From Lentisphaerota bacterium (GTDB lineage Bacteria; Verrucomicrobiota; Lentisphaeria; Victivallales; Victivallaceae): DNA of 64,000 bases. This document shows, in pieces, positions 52,716 through 61,438 of the stretch. Location: contig SUWD01000004.1 of NCBI GenBank assembly GCA_015061685.1, forward strand, positions 1 to 64,000. The letters are read 5' to 3'. Numbering within the stretch: position 1 is the first letter of the stretch; every line of letters begins with the position of its first letter. The notes under the pieces were generated by a model. That model was not told the origin of the DNA, searched no databases, and saw nothing but the letters and a program-made list of their open reading frames with translations. Position numbers and translations under genes: made by a program.

Positions 52716-54393
52716 TGGATTCTTCCCAATTCTCATCTTCCACCCGGCGGACTCCACGCCAGAGAGAGACATTCACCCCGCCGTACCTGTAATCATCCGG
52801 CAAAAGCGGCGTCCATACCCACCCGGGATCGACCGGCAGTTGCGAACTGATAACATACACTGTATCTCCGAGATTCTCAAGATCTTCCAGTGATTGAAGT
52901 TTGCGTACCGGACACTTCGTATAGAATAATCCACTGTACAAACCATCGATCTCATACTTGTAAAGGCAGGAAACGTTTTCCGGTAATGCTTTTTGAATAT
53001 CATTCCCCAATTTACGCCAATTACTGTTCATCATCTGGTACGGCAAAATCTCCGCTGTATAAAAAACCCCGATCCCGAAACAAATCAAAACCAATTGCAC
53101 CCAGACCGGGAAACGGCAACGCCCGAAACTGTAAATAAAGCCCAGAAGCATCAGCATCAGCAATGCCCCCAATGCCAGATAGATGTAACCCGGAAAAACT
53201 TCCCGGTACATCATTTTTTCCGGATCTCCGAATAAGTGCAGAAAACGTACCGGAATAAATGTCAAAACTATTATCACCAGCATGATGACCGGAAAAAACA
53301 ATCCCCCGGCAATCAACGCTTTGCGTATCCATGCCCCATAACGGCGAACCCCAAGATCATAGGTCAGCCCGGTCAAAATCGATAAAGGTCCGATCAGGAA
53401 AAAAATCAATGAACTAGACGCCCCGGGCAGCAGCCAGACCAATGCCAGATTGGCAAAAAAAAGTGTACGTAAATAACGGCTGAATACCGGAACCGGTGAA
53501 ATCGCCTGCAATGCCACACAAAACGGCATCCACATTATCAATGACCACGGCAGCATCCGCAAAGGAAACTGCACCAGAAAAAATAATACGTCCCGCCAAT
53601 AAACAGCACTGGAAAGCAATCCCATATCCGTCGCATCAGAATAGTTCCGCAAACTTATTCCCAGCGGCAACGCCCAGAACAAAATTATCAATACCAGAAA
53701 AGCTATGCCGATCAGAAATCCCGGCGTCCGGAATTTCCCGGTAAAAGAGAGGGGACGGCGTAAAAAAAACAAGGGGAAAATAAAAAACAGTATCACCACC
53801 GGCCCCCGGGTCAAAAAACCCAAAGTCAAAAATATTGCCGAGGATATCCACGCCGAATTCCAATCCGCCAACCGGCTGCCGTAATGAAAAAAGAGCAACT
53901 GGGCCGCCAGCAGAAAACATGCCGCCATAACCTCCGCTCCACCGAAAACCCCCTTTCCCAAGGCAAATAAAGTACCAAAACAGCAGCATGCCGCCACGAT
54001 CCCGGCTCTTTTATTTATCCGGCTGCCCGCCGCTATGCCCGACAGCAGAGCCAATACACCAAGCATAAAGGTCGAAATTATCCGCAATGCCATCTCCATC
54101 GGCACATTGCAGCGGTACAAAAGAGAGACCAGAAACGGATAGAGAGGGAACACATCGCTCAATGGCATATCATGTGCCTGTGCCGCAAATCCCAGTGCCG
54201 GATTCCAACGGGAGTCTGCATAACCTGAAGCAACTGCCGCAAATACCCCCTCCTGACGGAATAATTCACACTGGCTCAATATCCACGGCAAAGTCAGTAG
54301 AAGAAACAATACACATAACAACAATATCCCGCGTCGCATACCGACCCGGTTTTCCAACCTCATGGAAAGAGGCGGCAAATTCATTTCACTCAT
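52708..54393 (-). CDS. Glycosyltransferase 39/ArnT-like membrane protein
   Basis: A 561-residue inner-membrane protein with about 12 hydrophobic helices and a periplasmic C-terminal part (about 450-561). The first outer loop reads CELFRQEGVFAAVASGYADS, so the usual acidic DE of ArnT is QE, followed by PLYPFLVSLLYR. It therefore fits a GT-C glycosyltransferase of the PMT/ArnT group with an altered site. Lipid-linked sugar transfer is inferred. It leads the unit GT39-mnmA-nudC, and the promoter carried by R1 (54501-54529) lies about 108 bp before its start. Confidence 0.83.
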   Translation of the reverse strand: MSEMNLPPLSMRLENRVGMRRGILLLCVLFLLLTLPWILSQCELFRQEGVFAAVASGYADSRWNPALGFAAQAHDMPLSDVFPLYPFLVSLLYRCNVPMEMALRIISTFMLGVLALLSGIAAGSRINKRAGIVAACCCFGTLFALGKGVFGGAEVMAACFLLAAQLLFFHYGSRLADWNSAWISSAIFLTLGFLTRGPVVILFFIFPLFFLRRPLSFTGKFRTPGFLIGIAFLVLIILFWALPLGISLRNYSDATDMGLLSSAVYWRDVLFFLVQFPLRMLPWSLIMWMPFCVALQAISPVPVFSRYLRTLFFANLALVWLLPGASSSLIFFLIGPLSILTGLTYDLGVRRYGAWIRKALIAGGLFFPVIMLVIIVLTFIPVRFLHLFGDPEKMMYREVFPGYIYLALGALLMLMLLGFIYSFGRCRFPVWVQLVLICFGIGVFYTAEILPYQMMNSNWRKLGNDIQKALPENVSCLYKYEIDGLYSGLFYTKCPVRKLQSLEDLENLGDTVYVISSQLPVDPGWVWTPLLPDDYRYGGVNVSLWRGVRRVEDENWEESNE

Positions 54394-54424
54394 ATCTCCG
54401 ATCCTTTATAAAAAAGCACTTCTT

Positions 54425-54432
54425 TATAATTT
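54425..54432 (+). repeat. Target-site duplication of inverted R1 (left)
   Basis: TATAATTT directly abuts the element; the identical octamer follows its other end at 54715-54722. Confidence 0.75.
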
Positions 54433-54714
54433 GATAATGTCCCGAATTTTGTGAAACCCGTAACAGAAGCTTATAAACAAACATTTTTGTTAACGTATAA
54501 AACATATCACATAAGTTGTGATTTGTCAAACCGGCAAGCACGGGTTTGATTCAAACGGTGGATGCAGTGTGAGGCAAAGTCGCAGACAAATCAAGGCGGA
54601 TGAGCAGGAGTGTACTATCCGTACATGACTGCGAAAACGTCCGCAGATTTGTCAAGAGATTGCCCGCAATGCACCACCGCAGGAAAGATTTTTCACAAAA
54701 AATGAGACAATAAC
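54433..54714 (-). mobile_element. R1: 282-bp MITE-like element, complete inverted copy
   Basis: It is the reverse complement of 6979-7259 with moderate divergence, sharing the ends, the GCAAATCTGCGGACGTTTTC-like middle and the promoter. In reverse complement it begins GTTATTGTCTCATTTTTTGT, and at the other end GATAATGTCCCGAATTTTGT. It is flanked by an exact 8-bp duplication (TATAATTT) different from that of the other copy, at the same element boundaries. This is independent evidence that R1 transposes. No reading frame of note. Confidence 0.87.
54501..54529 (-). promoter_or_regulatory. R1-borne promoter driving GT39-mnmA-nudC
   Basis: Minus strand: TTGACA (54529-54524), 17-bp spacer, TATGTT (54506-54501). 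Transcription would start near 54494 and leave the element leftward toward the start codon at 54393, with no other consensus-like promoter noticed between. Confidence 0.6.
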
Positions 54715-54764
54715 TATAATTTAGTACCGCTTGGAAATTTTTCAACTTGCCGGAAAAGGATTTA

Positions 54765-56018
54765 TCAATATTCCTGCTTTTTCCATGCCTCGATCAATAC
54801 ATCCCGCTCGAAAATACCGGTAATGCTCCCTTCTTTCCCGGATAATTCCGGCAATGCAAAAAACAGATAGTCCGACAGAGCCAAACGGATCTTATCCCGG
54901 TTGAAATCCCCGGCAGCAAAAAATTCCCCTAAACGCTTTCGCCGCAATTTCAATATTTTCAACGCCGTTTCCCGGTCAACGGAAACAACCGCGATCCGGT
55001 TGCCGTAAGGAAGCATATCATACAATTTCCCTACAGTCAATCCTTTGCGGAATTTCCCCGGATTGAAAGCAAAAATTGCCGCATCACAATCAACTGCTTT
55101 ACAGATACTTTCTGCGGCAGCTTTGCCGAAAGATGCCGCATCAGAAAAATAACGCAACGGAACATCCCCGGAATTTACAGAACTTCTTTCGGCATCTTCA
55201 GCCAACGTCAAAACCGCCTTGTCCATCTCCTCTGCCGGACGCAGGAGTTTGGAACGGATATATTTCAAACGCCGGTTTTCATCAAAATAAAAACTCAAAT
55301 ACAATGCTGATTCTCCGTGAGAACCGGGCTGCAGAACATATTTGCCCCGGAGAAAACTTCCGGTATTCTCCTTATGTGAGTGGGCCCCTATAGCAACATC
55401 TATTTCCGGAACTTCATGTAAAATATCTCCCAATATCCGGTAATTGGTCGAACTGATATGACACGCAAGCAATATCCCGTCGCATCTCTCATGCCGCAAA
55501 TAATTTGCCGCCTGTCTGACCGAAGCAATTTCATCCGCACTCTGAAAATCATGCCAGAATCCATTACGCTTTTTCATCCCGGCATCACCCAGACCGATCA
55601 CTCCGATCCGGAAACCATTCCTTTCCACGATCAACCACGGCAGAGGAATGAATTTCCCAAGTCTCCACTGGGCACCGAGAACAGCTCCTTTGAAACGCCG
55701 CCGCCACAAATGCAGAACTTCTTCCGGGTATTCCAAATCATGATTGCCCGGGACAAGCACTTCATAACCAAGCGAATTGAAAGCATCCAGTACCGGAATA
55801 CCATTTTGTTCAGTGACCGCAAAATTGCTCTGACTGAAATCTCCCAAATCCAATTTCACCGCATCGGGATAACGCCGGATCACCGGAGCAAGCTTTGCCA
55901 GTGCCCGCAAATTCCCATGCAGATCCGCCGTCGCAATAAAAACCACCTCGCCGCTGTGAAGCAATAAACTCCACAGTGCGAGGCAGTATATCCAAAAGAT
56001 TTTCCGGAAGCACATCAT
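54765..56018 (-). CDS. Exported 5'-nucleotidase-type metallophosphatase
   Basis: A 417-residue protein with a signal peptide (FWIYCLALWSLLLHSGE). The metallophosphatase motifs are in order: TADLHGN (about 29-35), LDLGDF, VPGNHDLEYP (about 91-100), LACHISS and GAHSHKEN. The C-terminal 5'-nucleotidase domain has LYDMLPYGNRIAVVSVDRET. Enzymes of this class hydrolyse nucleotides or UDP-sugars outside the cytoplasm. The start may be either Met of the MM pair. It is the last gene of the leftward run from the ftsAZ region, 17 bp after the sulfhydrylase. Confidence 0.88.
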   Translation of the reverse strand: MMCFRKIFWIYCLALWSLLLHSGEVVFIATADLHGNLRALAKLAPVIRRYPDAVKLDLGDFSQSNFAVTEQNGIPVLDAFNSLGYEVLVPGNHDLEYPEEVLHLWRRRFKGAVLGAQWRLGKFIPLPWLIVERNGFRIGVIGLGDAGMKKRNGFWHDFQSADEIASVRQAANYLRHERCDGILLACHISSTNYRILGDILHEVPEIDVAIGAHSHKENTGSFLRGKYVLQPGSHGESALYLSFYFDENRRLKYIRSKLLRPAEEMDKAVLTLAEDAERSSVNSGDVPLRYFSDAASFGKAAAESICKAVDCDAAIFAFNPGKFRKGLTVGKLYDMLPYGNRIAVVSVDRETALKILKLRRKRLGEFFAAGDFNRDKIRLALSDYLFFALPELSGKEGSITGIFERDVLIEAWKKQEY

Positions 56019-56034
56019 GCTTCAATATCCCGGA

Positions 56035-57315
56035 TCACGCCCGGGCAAGTGCCTGATCAAAGTCAGCCTTTATATCTTCAATATTTTCCAGACCGACAGA
56101 AACCCGGATCAAATCCGGTGAAACTCCGGCGGCAACCAATTCAGCTTCAGAAAGCTGGCGGTGGGTCATACTCGCCGGATGAAGCACTCCGGTACGGGCA
56201 TCCGCCACATGAACCACGATCGCCGCAAGTTTCAGTGAATTCATCACCTTCTCACCGGCAGCTCTGCCGCCTTTCACGCCGAAACACAACACGCCGGATG
56301 CCATTGAGCCGGTAAAGTATTTCTGCACTCTGCCATATTCCGGATTATCCGGCAAACCGGGGTAGTTGACCCAGCTGACTTTGGGATGGTTGCGGAGAAA
56401 TTCCGCCAATGCCAAAGCATTGCTGCTGTGACGTTCCATCCGCAAATGAAGCGTTTCCGTCCCCAGATTGGCAAGAAAAGCATTGAATGGCATCATCGGA
56501 ATACCATAATCCCGCACCAGCTGAACCCGCAGTTTCACCGAAAACGGTGCCGCTGCAAAATCTCTGGTATAAATCAATCCGTGATAACTGGAATCCGGTT
56601 CCGTAAATTCCGGAAATTTGCCATTACACCAGTCAAAACCGCCTTTTTCCACAATAATACCACCCACCGCAGTAGCATGACCATCAATATATTTGGTCGT
56701 GGAGTGAGTTACAATATCCGCTCCAAATTCAAAAGGACGGCACAGTATCGGCGTCGGGAAAGTATTGTCCACGATCAGCGGTACGCCATGAGCATGGGCG
56801 ACTTTGGCATACATCTCAAAATCAGCAACCAGCAGTGCCGGATTGGCAAGAGCTTCGATAAAAACAGCTTTGGTATTCTCTCTGATCGCCGCATTTACTG
56901 CCGCTTCATCCATCTCCGGAGTGACAAAGGTTATTTCGATACCGGCTTTTTTCAACGTATTAGTGAATAATGACACCGTTCCGCCGTAAAGACTGCTCAA
57001 AGCCAGCACATGATCCCCCGCCCGGGCAATATTCATCAATGCAAACGCATTCGCAGTCTGACCGCTGCTGACTGCCACGGCCGCCACACCCTTTTCCATT
57101 GCCGCAATTTTCTTTTCAAAAGCATCCACCGTGGGGTTGGCAAGACGGGTGTAGAAAAATCCTTCCCGTTTCAAGTCAAAAAGATCAGCAACACTCTGTA
57201 CGTCATCATATTTGTAGGTCGTACTCTGTACGATCGGCACCACCCGGGATGCTCCATTTTCCGGTTCATAACCAGCCTGAATGGCAAGTGTTTCAATTTT
57301 CCAGTTTTTATCCAT
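56035..57315 (-). CDS. O-acetylhomoserine sulfhydrylase (Cys/Met metabolism PLP enzyme)
   Basis: A 426-residue PLP enzyme making homocysteine from O-acetylhomoserine and sulfide. The PLP Lys is in HSTTKYIDGHA, the cofactor-binding GQTANAF (about 88-94) and the family SSLYGGT are present, and LPDNPEY and HPASMTHRQLSEAEL are typical of the MetY type. It is longer than cystathionine synthase/lyase relatives. The frame extends eight codons upstream; the ATG at 57315 has AGGAAAGGA before it. It overlaps the YihY-like gene by eight bases. Confidence 0.93.
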   Translation of the reverse strand: MDKNWKIETLAIQAGYEPENGASRVVPIVQSTTYKYDDVQSVADLFDLKREGFFYTRLANPTVDAFEKKIAAMEKGVAAVAVSSGQTANAFALMNIARAGDHVLALSSLYGGTVSLFTNTLKKAGIEITFVTPEMDEAAVNAAIRENTKAVFIEALANPALLVADFEMYAKVAHAHGVPLIVDNTFPTPILCRPFEFGADIVTHSTTKYIDGHATAVGGIIVEKGGFDWCNGKFPEFTEPDSSYHGLIYTRDFAAAPFSVKLRVQLVRDYGIPMMPFNAFLANLGTETLHLRMERHSSNALALAEFLRNHPKVSWVNYPGLPDNPEYGRVQKYFTGSMASGVLCFGVKGGRAAGEKVMNSLKLAAIVVHVADARTGVLHPASMTHRQLSEAELVAAGVSPDLIRVSVGLENIEDIKADFDQALARA

Positions 57316-58579
57316 TTTGATTATCCTTTCCTGCTTCATGCACGATAATATTCAAATGACTGTTTTCTATACTTTGCTCCATTTGGCAGAACAACTTTTC
57401 GAAACAGGCGATCTCCGGTGTCTCACTGTCGCCTGCTCCATTCAAAATCTGTAAAAAATTTATCACCCTGAATTTGTCCGGCGGAGTCCCCGGCAAAAAG
57501 AAAACTTCCCCGTCTTGAGATACCGAACGGCACAAAATACCGCACTCCAGCAACTCTCCCAATTCGGAACGCAAAACCACATCCGGTACCCGCAAGGACG
57601 CTGAAACTACCGATTCAGAAACCGGACCGCTGCCATTTTCAAAGGCTGAAAAAATCTGCTTCACGATCGCCAATTGATGTTCACGACGCAAACGGATACT
57701 CAAGTCGCTCTTTATTTCATTGAAAACTCCGCTTTTCAAATGCTGCTGCACAAAACTTATCTCCGCTCCGAAAAGTATCAGCTGCCATGACCAATTCACC
57801 CAGATCAAAAACAACGGCAATACCGCAAAACCACCATACAGACGGTTGTAACTGAATACCCACGTCTGCAAAAATACAAACGCCCACTGCAGCAATTGAA
57901 AACCAATACCGGTGATCACCCCGGCAACCGCCGCACCACGCCAGCGGACCCGTGTATTGGGTACCCGGAGATAAATTACGAAAAACAGTAAAATCAATGC
58001 CAACACCGGAACCACATTTGCCGCACTCTCCAACATGCGGTGCATGAAAATATTATCCGGAAATTTTTCACTGTATTCAGTAAAATGTTTGCGGATCGCC
58101 ACTCCAAGCGTACTGACAATAACCATCAGCAGAGGCGTTATCAGCACCAATGCAATATAATTGCTGAATTTACGCAATACATTGCGGCGATTGGGCAATC
58201 CCCAGACCATGTTGAATGCTTTTTCTATGTTGTTGATCAGCCAGACCACAGTCCACAGCAATGCAACCACACCAACACCGGCAACCACGCCGCCGGAAGA
58301 CTGCTTCAATGCCCACTCCGCCAAATCACAGATATGATGAAACAATTTCTCCTGTGCCGGGAAACGCTCTATAAGCAATTCACGCAGAGAAAAACTTAAA
58401 CCGAAACCCTTGGATATACCAAATACCAGTGCCAAAAGCGGTACAATGGCAAAAAGAGTATAATACGTCAAAACTATTGCCTGCTGAATAAGCTGATCTC
58501 CGGTATAACGAATGGCACTGTATTTGATAACCCGGAAACAACTCCGCCACCAACGGAAAAAACTTTGTTTAAAACTCAT
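57308..58579 (-). CDS. YihY/UPF0761-family membrane protein
   Basis: A 423-residue inner-membrane protein with the YihY/BrkB start (AIRYTGDQLIQQAIVLTYYTLFAIVPLLALVFG) and about six helices in the first 290 residues, including WRGAAVAGVITGIGFQLLQW and YGGFAVLPLFLIWVNWSWQLILFGAEI, the family signature. A 130-residue cytoplasmic tail follows, resembling a winged helix. E. coli YihY is wrongly named RNase BN in older sources, and its role is unsettled. It lies between lepB and the sulfhydrylase gene. Confidence 0.88.
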   Translation of the reverse strand: MSFKQSFFRWWRSCFRVIKYSAIRYTGDQLIQQAIVLTYYTLFAIVPLLALVFGISKGFGLSFSLRELLIERFPAQEKLFHHICDLAEWALKQSSGGVVAGVGVVALLWTVVWLINNIEKAFNMVWGLPNRRNVLRKFSNYIALVLITPLLMVIVSTLGVAIRKHFTEYSEKFPDNIFMHRMLESAANVVPVLALILLFFVIYLRVPNTRVRWRGAAVAGVITGIGFQLLQWAFVFLQTWVFSYNRLYGGFAVLPLFLIWVNWSWQLILFGAEISFVQQHLKSGVFNEIKSDLSIRLRREHQLAIVKQIFSAFENGSGPVSESVVSASLRVPDVVLRSELGELLECGILCRSVSQDGEVFFLPGTPPDKFRVINFLQILNGAGDSETPEIACFEKLFCQMEQSIENSHLNIIVHEAGKDNQNG

Positions 58580-58597
58580 TTTTCACCTCATAAATAC

Positions 58598-59779
58598 TCA
58601 CTGGTGCGACATGACCGGAAAGGTTGCATGTCCGGCTTTGCCACTTGGCTCATCCAAAGGCCCCTGACGGTCAACCCACCCCAGACGGCGGCTGAATGGA
58701 TAAAATACCAGCCATGCTCTGCCAATCAGATTTTTCCGGGGAACAACCCCGAAATAACGGCTGTCCAAGCTGAAATTGGAGTTGTCACCCAGCATCAAAT
58801 AGTGATCTTCCGGAATAGTGTATTCCTCTCCGGAAGCAAAAGGCTTATCACCCATGCCGCTCAAATGACCGTGGTAGCCGCCTTTCATGGAATAAACTTT
58901 TTCAAAACGCTTGTCCAAATCCTGGATCTTACTGAAAATATCACTCCCGGCAGGACGGACATAGAGCTGATCGTCCACGATTTTTACCGTATCACCGGGA
59001 AGTGCCGCCAGACGTTTGATGTAATAATAACCGCCGGTCTTTTCCAATGGCACTCCGTCTGCGATCAAACCCTCGGTATTGAAAACGATTATGTCCCCAC
59101 GCTCCGGGGGAGAAAGGTACATGGAAACCCTTTCCACAAAAAGATGATCACCCAGAGTTACAAAACCGCTGCTGATCACATCACCTTTTTTGAAATAAAA
59201 TTTATCCAGATTTGAGTAGTCGTAAACCTGCCGGGGATTACCGGGCAAAACATAGCGGCTGCTGCCGATCATAAATTCAGTACCGTCAAATATTTTTCCG
59301 GTTACCTGACGCAAATCTCCGGTAACAGCACCATTTTCACCTTTATGCACCAAATCAGCAGAGCTGCTGCCGTACACAATATTCTGCAAAATACCCGGCA
59401 ATTTTCCAAAACCGGGATTAACATTATTTTCCGCACTCTGATGATGCACTCCGAAAAGTGTCGGCTGCATGGAACCTGTCGGAATACGGAAAGGCTGGAA
59501 AAACAATCCCCGTAAACCGAATGCCACCGCTCCGACAACTGCAATCAGATCCAAAATACCATACAGCTTGCTCCGACGGGGCAAAGGCAGTGCCCGGTAC
59601 TCTTTTTCCGATAATCCGATCGCTTCATCTATGCTCTCTGCCGGAGCTTCCTCCAGACGGGATATCACCCCGTCAAAACGCGAACGCAACGCCGGGGAGA
59701 GCAGATCATCCTCGGCGTGGCGGCGGGCTTTTAATTCAGAAAGCTGTTTTTTCCTTTTACGTTCCTGAAAGAATTTCAT
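58598..59779 (-). CDS. lepB: Signal peptidase I with long insertion
   Basis: A 393-residue leader peptidase that cuts exported proteins at the outer face of the inner membrane. One membrane helix (about 75-93) precedes the catalytic Ser in RIPTGSMQPTL (about 96-106); box C is RGDIIVFN, the general-base Lys lies in KRLAALPGD, and box E is GDNSNFSLDSRYFG. About 120 residues are inserted between the Ser box and box C, as seen in several PVC-group bacteria. A 70-residue charged cytoplasmic N-terminus (about 1-70) is also unusual. It lies between ftsZ and the YihY-like gene. Confidence 0.94.
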   Translation of the reverse strand: MKFFQERKRKKQLSELKARRHAEDDLLSPALRSRFDGVISRLEEAPAESIDEAIGLSEKEYRALPLPRRSKLYGILDLIAVVGAVAFGLRGLFFQPFRIPTGSMQPTLFGVHHQSAENNVNPGFGKLPGILQNIVYGSSSADLVHKGENGAVTGDLRQVTGKIFDGTEFMIGSSRYVLPGNPRQVYDYSNLDKFYFKKGDVISSGFVTLGDHLFVERVSMYLSPPERGDIIVFNTEGLIADGVPLEKTGGYYYIKRLAALPGDTVKIVDDQLYVRPAGSDIFSKIQDLDKRFEKVYSMKGGYHGHLSGMGDKPFASGEEYTIPEDHYLMLGDNSNFSLDSRYFGVVPRKNLIGRAWLVFYPFSRRLGWVDRQGPLDEPSGKAGHATFPVMSHQ

Positions 59780-59797
59780 CCTGTTTTCTCTTGTTTT

Positions 59798-60142
59798 TCA
59801 ACGGCGCCGGTGATTCCCCGGACGCTGGCGATGATGCCGCGGCGGTGGTGCCGGGCGATGACGGTTATGCCGCGGCGGTGGTGCCGGACGGTAAACATAG
59901 ACCGGTTGTGCCGCATAATTGTAACGGATCACCGGTGCCGGAGTTACCACCACCGGAGCAGTTACGACCGGAGCCGGAGCAACTACCACCTGCGGAGGTG
60001 CTACAACCTGCATAACCAGATTAACGATTCCGGCTGCCAGATCCAGACCGTCTCTTTTATGATGGTGATGTGGCCCGGCGAATACCGCCGTCCCCAAAAA
60101 CATCATCCCGGCAATCATCGCAGTTTTCATCATGGTTTTCAT
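59798..60142 (-). CDS. Small exported His/Pro/Val-rich protein
   Basis: A 114-residue protein with a signal peptide (MKTMMKTAMIAGMMFLGTAVFA), a GPHHHH cluster right after cleavage, a Val/Pro region (VVAPPQVVVAPAPVVTAPVV) and a C-terminal tail of repeats of the RPAPPPRHNRH type ending NHRRR. The tail is strongly basic and the protein is probably outside the inner membrane, where it might bind metals or cell-wall polymers. The composition gives no known family. It lies between ftsZ and lepB, leftward. Confidence 0.75.
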   Translation of the reverse strand: MKTMMKTAMIAGMMFLGTAVFAGPHHHHKRDGLDLAAGIVNLVMQVVAPPQVVVAPAPVVTAPVVVTPAPVIRYNYAAQPVYVYRPAPPPRHNRHRPAPPPRHHRQRPGNHRRR

Positions 60143-60262
60143 AATCTTTTCCTTTCATTTTATAAGATTGAACCCCACACCGTACATAAAAGGTGTTTCC
60201 AATCTTAAAACGTTAAGGAAAGCCTTATTATTTTATATCCTTTATAAAATTTCTTCTTTTTT

Positions 60263-61432
60263 TTATTTTCCACTGTCAACAACTATCCCTTTTCTCCGGA
60301 ATGTCGGCACATCCAGATCTTTGCCGTCGATGATAACCGGAGTGGTATTCTCCATAATTCCTTTTTCTTCCACGGTCAGATTCGGCAGATCCAACTGCTC
60401 ATCACTGTCGCCGGGGACAATATTTTCCCGCACAAAACTGCGTTTATTTTTATTGTCAGTTCTTTTGGAAACGGTGTCCAGATAACGTACCGCCAAAGCT
60501 GTAAGCTGGATTTTCCCGGCAAATTCTTCGGCAACAGATGCCCCAAGCAGCATGGTTTTCTCCAAATCCTGATTGATCTGACGGGAACACAGATCCAGCA
60601 CCGCACGGGCACTGCCCATAGACAACTCCTTACCGCCGACAAGTGAAAATGCCACTGCATCAGCATTATCCAAACTGTCCGGGCCGCCAAGAAGCGGCGA
60701 AATCAGCATTTTTTCCATTACCATGTCTGCGGCATTTTCAGCATTATCCACCACCGCTGTACCCAGCGAACAGAGCGTGTGCCGCCGTTTCAAAACTCCG
60801 GTAAATGCCGCAAAATCAGCATTGAAAAGATTTGCCCCTCCCAAAACAGAAGCCAATGCAAGCAGCGTACGGGACAACTCCTGATCCGATAATTGCAGTG
60901 CTTCAGTAAGCGATGTTTCAGCTTCAAGCGTGGAAAACAGCAGATCATTGGGCAGAGCAATCACCGCATCGGCGATCGGCAGAATATCATTTTTGATCTT
61001 GTCATCCGCCAGATGACGCCGCTTGAATCCCTCCATGGAAAACGGCAAGGTCACCAATACCGCCGTGGTAATGTGCATTTTTGCCGCAACCCCCAGAATG
61101 ACCGGCAATCCCCCCGTGGCAAGACCGCCGCCCAGACCGGCAACAATAATCAATACATCCGTCGAGGATAAAACTCCGGCAAGCAGTTTGCGTTCATTGG
61201 CAAGTGCCTGCTGTCCGGCAATAACATCACCGCCGCATCCCCTGCCGGAACGCAGCAGACGCCCGGCCTGGATCCAGTGTTCTTCACTCACTCCGGAAAG
61301 CTTCAAACTCTCAACGTCACTGTCAACTGCCAGCAAGTGAAATCTTTCCGCACTTGCACTGTCGGCAAATTGACTGATTATCCGGCAACCGGCTCCGCCG
61401 AGAGCCATGATCGTAATTTTACGTCCGTCCAT
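60263..61432 (-). CDS. ftsZ: Divergent FtsZ-like cell-division GTPase
   Basis: A 389-residue tubulin-like protein. The N-terminal nucleotide loop reads MALGGAGCRIISQF and the next motif LLAVDSDVESL. The tubulin signature, usually GGGTGTG, is GGGLATGG (101-108). In the T7 loop, NADFAAF (204-210) keeps the first Asp (Asp206) but has Ala209 where the second catalytic Asp is expected. The C-terminal end has the conserved tail peptide, KDLDVPTFRRKG, which binds FtsA. It follows ftsA by six bp. The pair identifies it firmly as FtsZ-like, but its GTPase may be weak or altered. Confidence 0.86.
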   Translation of the reverse strand: MDGRKITIMALGGAGCRIISQFADSASAERFHLLAVDSDVESLKLSGVSEEHWIQAGRLLRSGRGCGGDVIAGQQALANERKLLAGVLSSTDVLIIVAGLGGGLATGGLPVILGVAAKMHITTAVLVTLPFSMEGFKRRHLADDKIKNDILPIADAVIALPNDLLFSTLEAETSLTEALQLSDQELSRTLLALASVLGGANLFNADFAAFTGVLKRRHTLCSLGTAVVDNAENAADMVMEKMLISPLLGGPDSLDNADAVAFSLVGGKELSMGSARAVLDLCSRQINQDLEKTMLLGASVAEEFAGKIQLTALAVRYLDTVSKRTDNKNKRSFVRENIVPGDSDEQLDLPNLTVEEKGIMENTTPVIIDGKDLDVPTFRRKGIVVDSGK

Positions 61433-61438
61433 TTTCTG

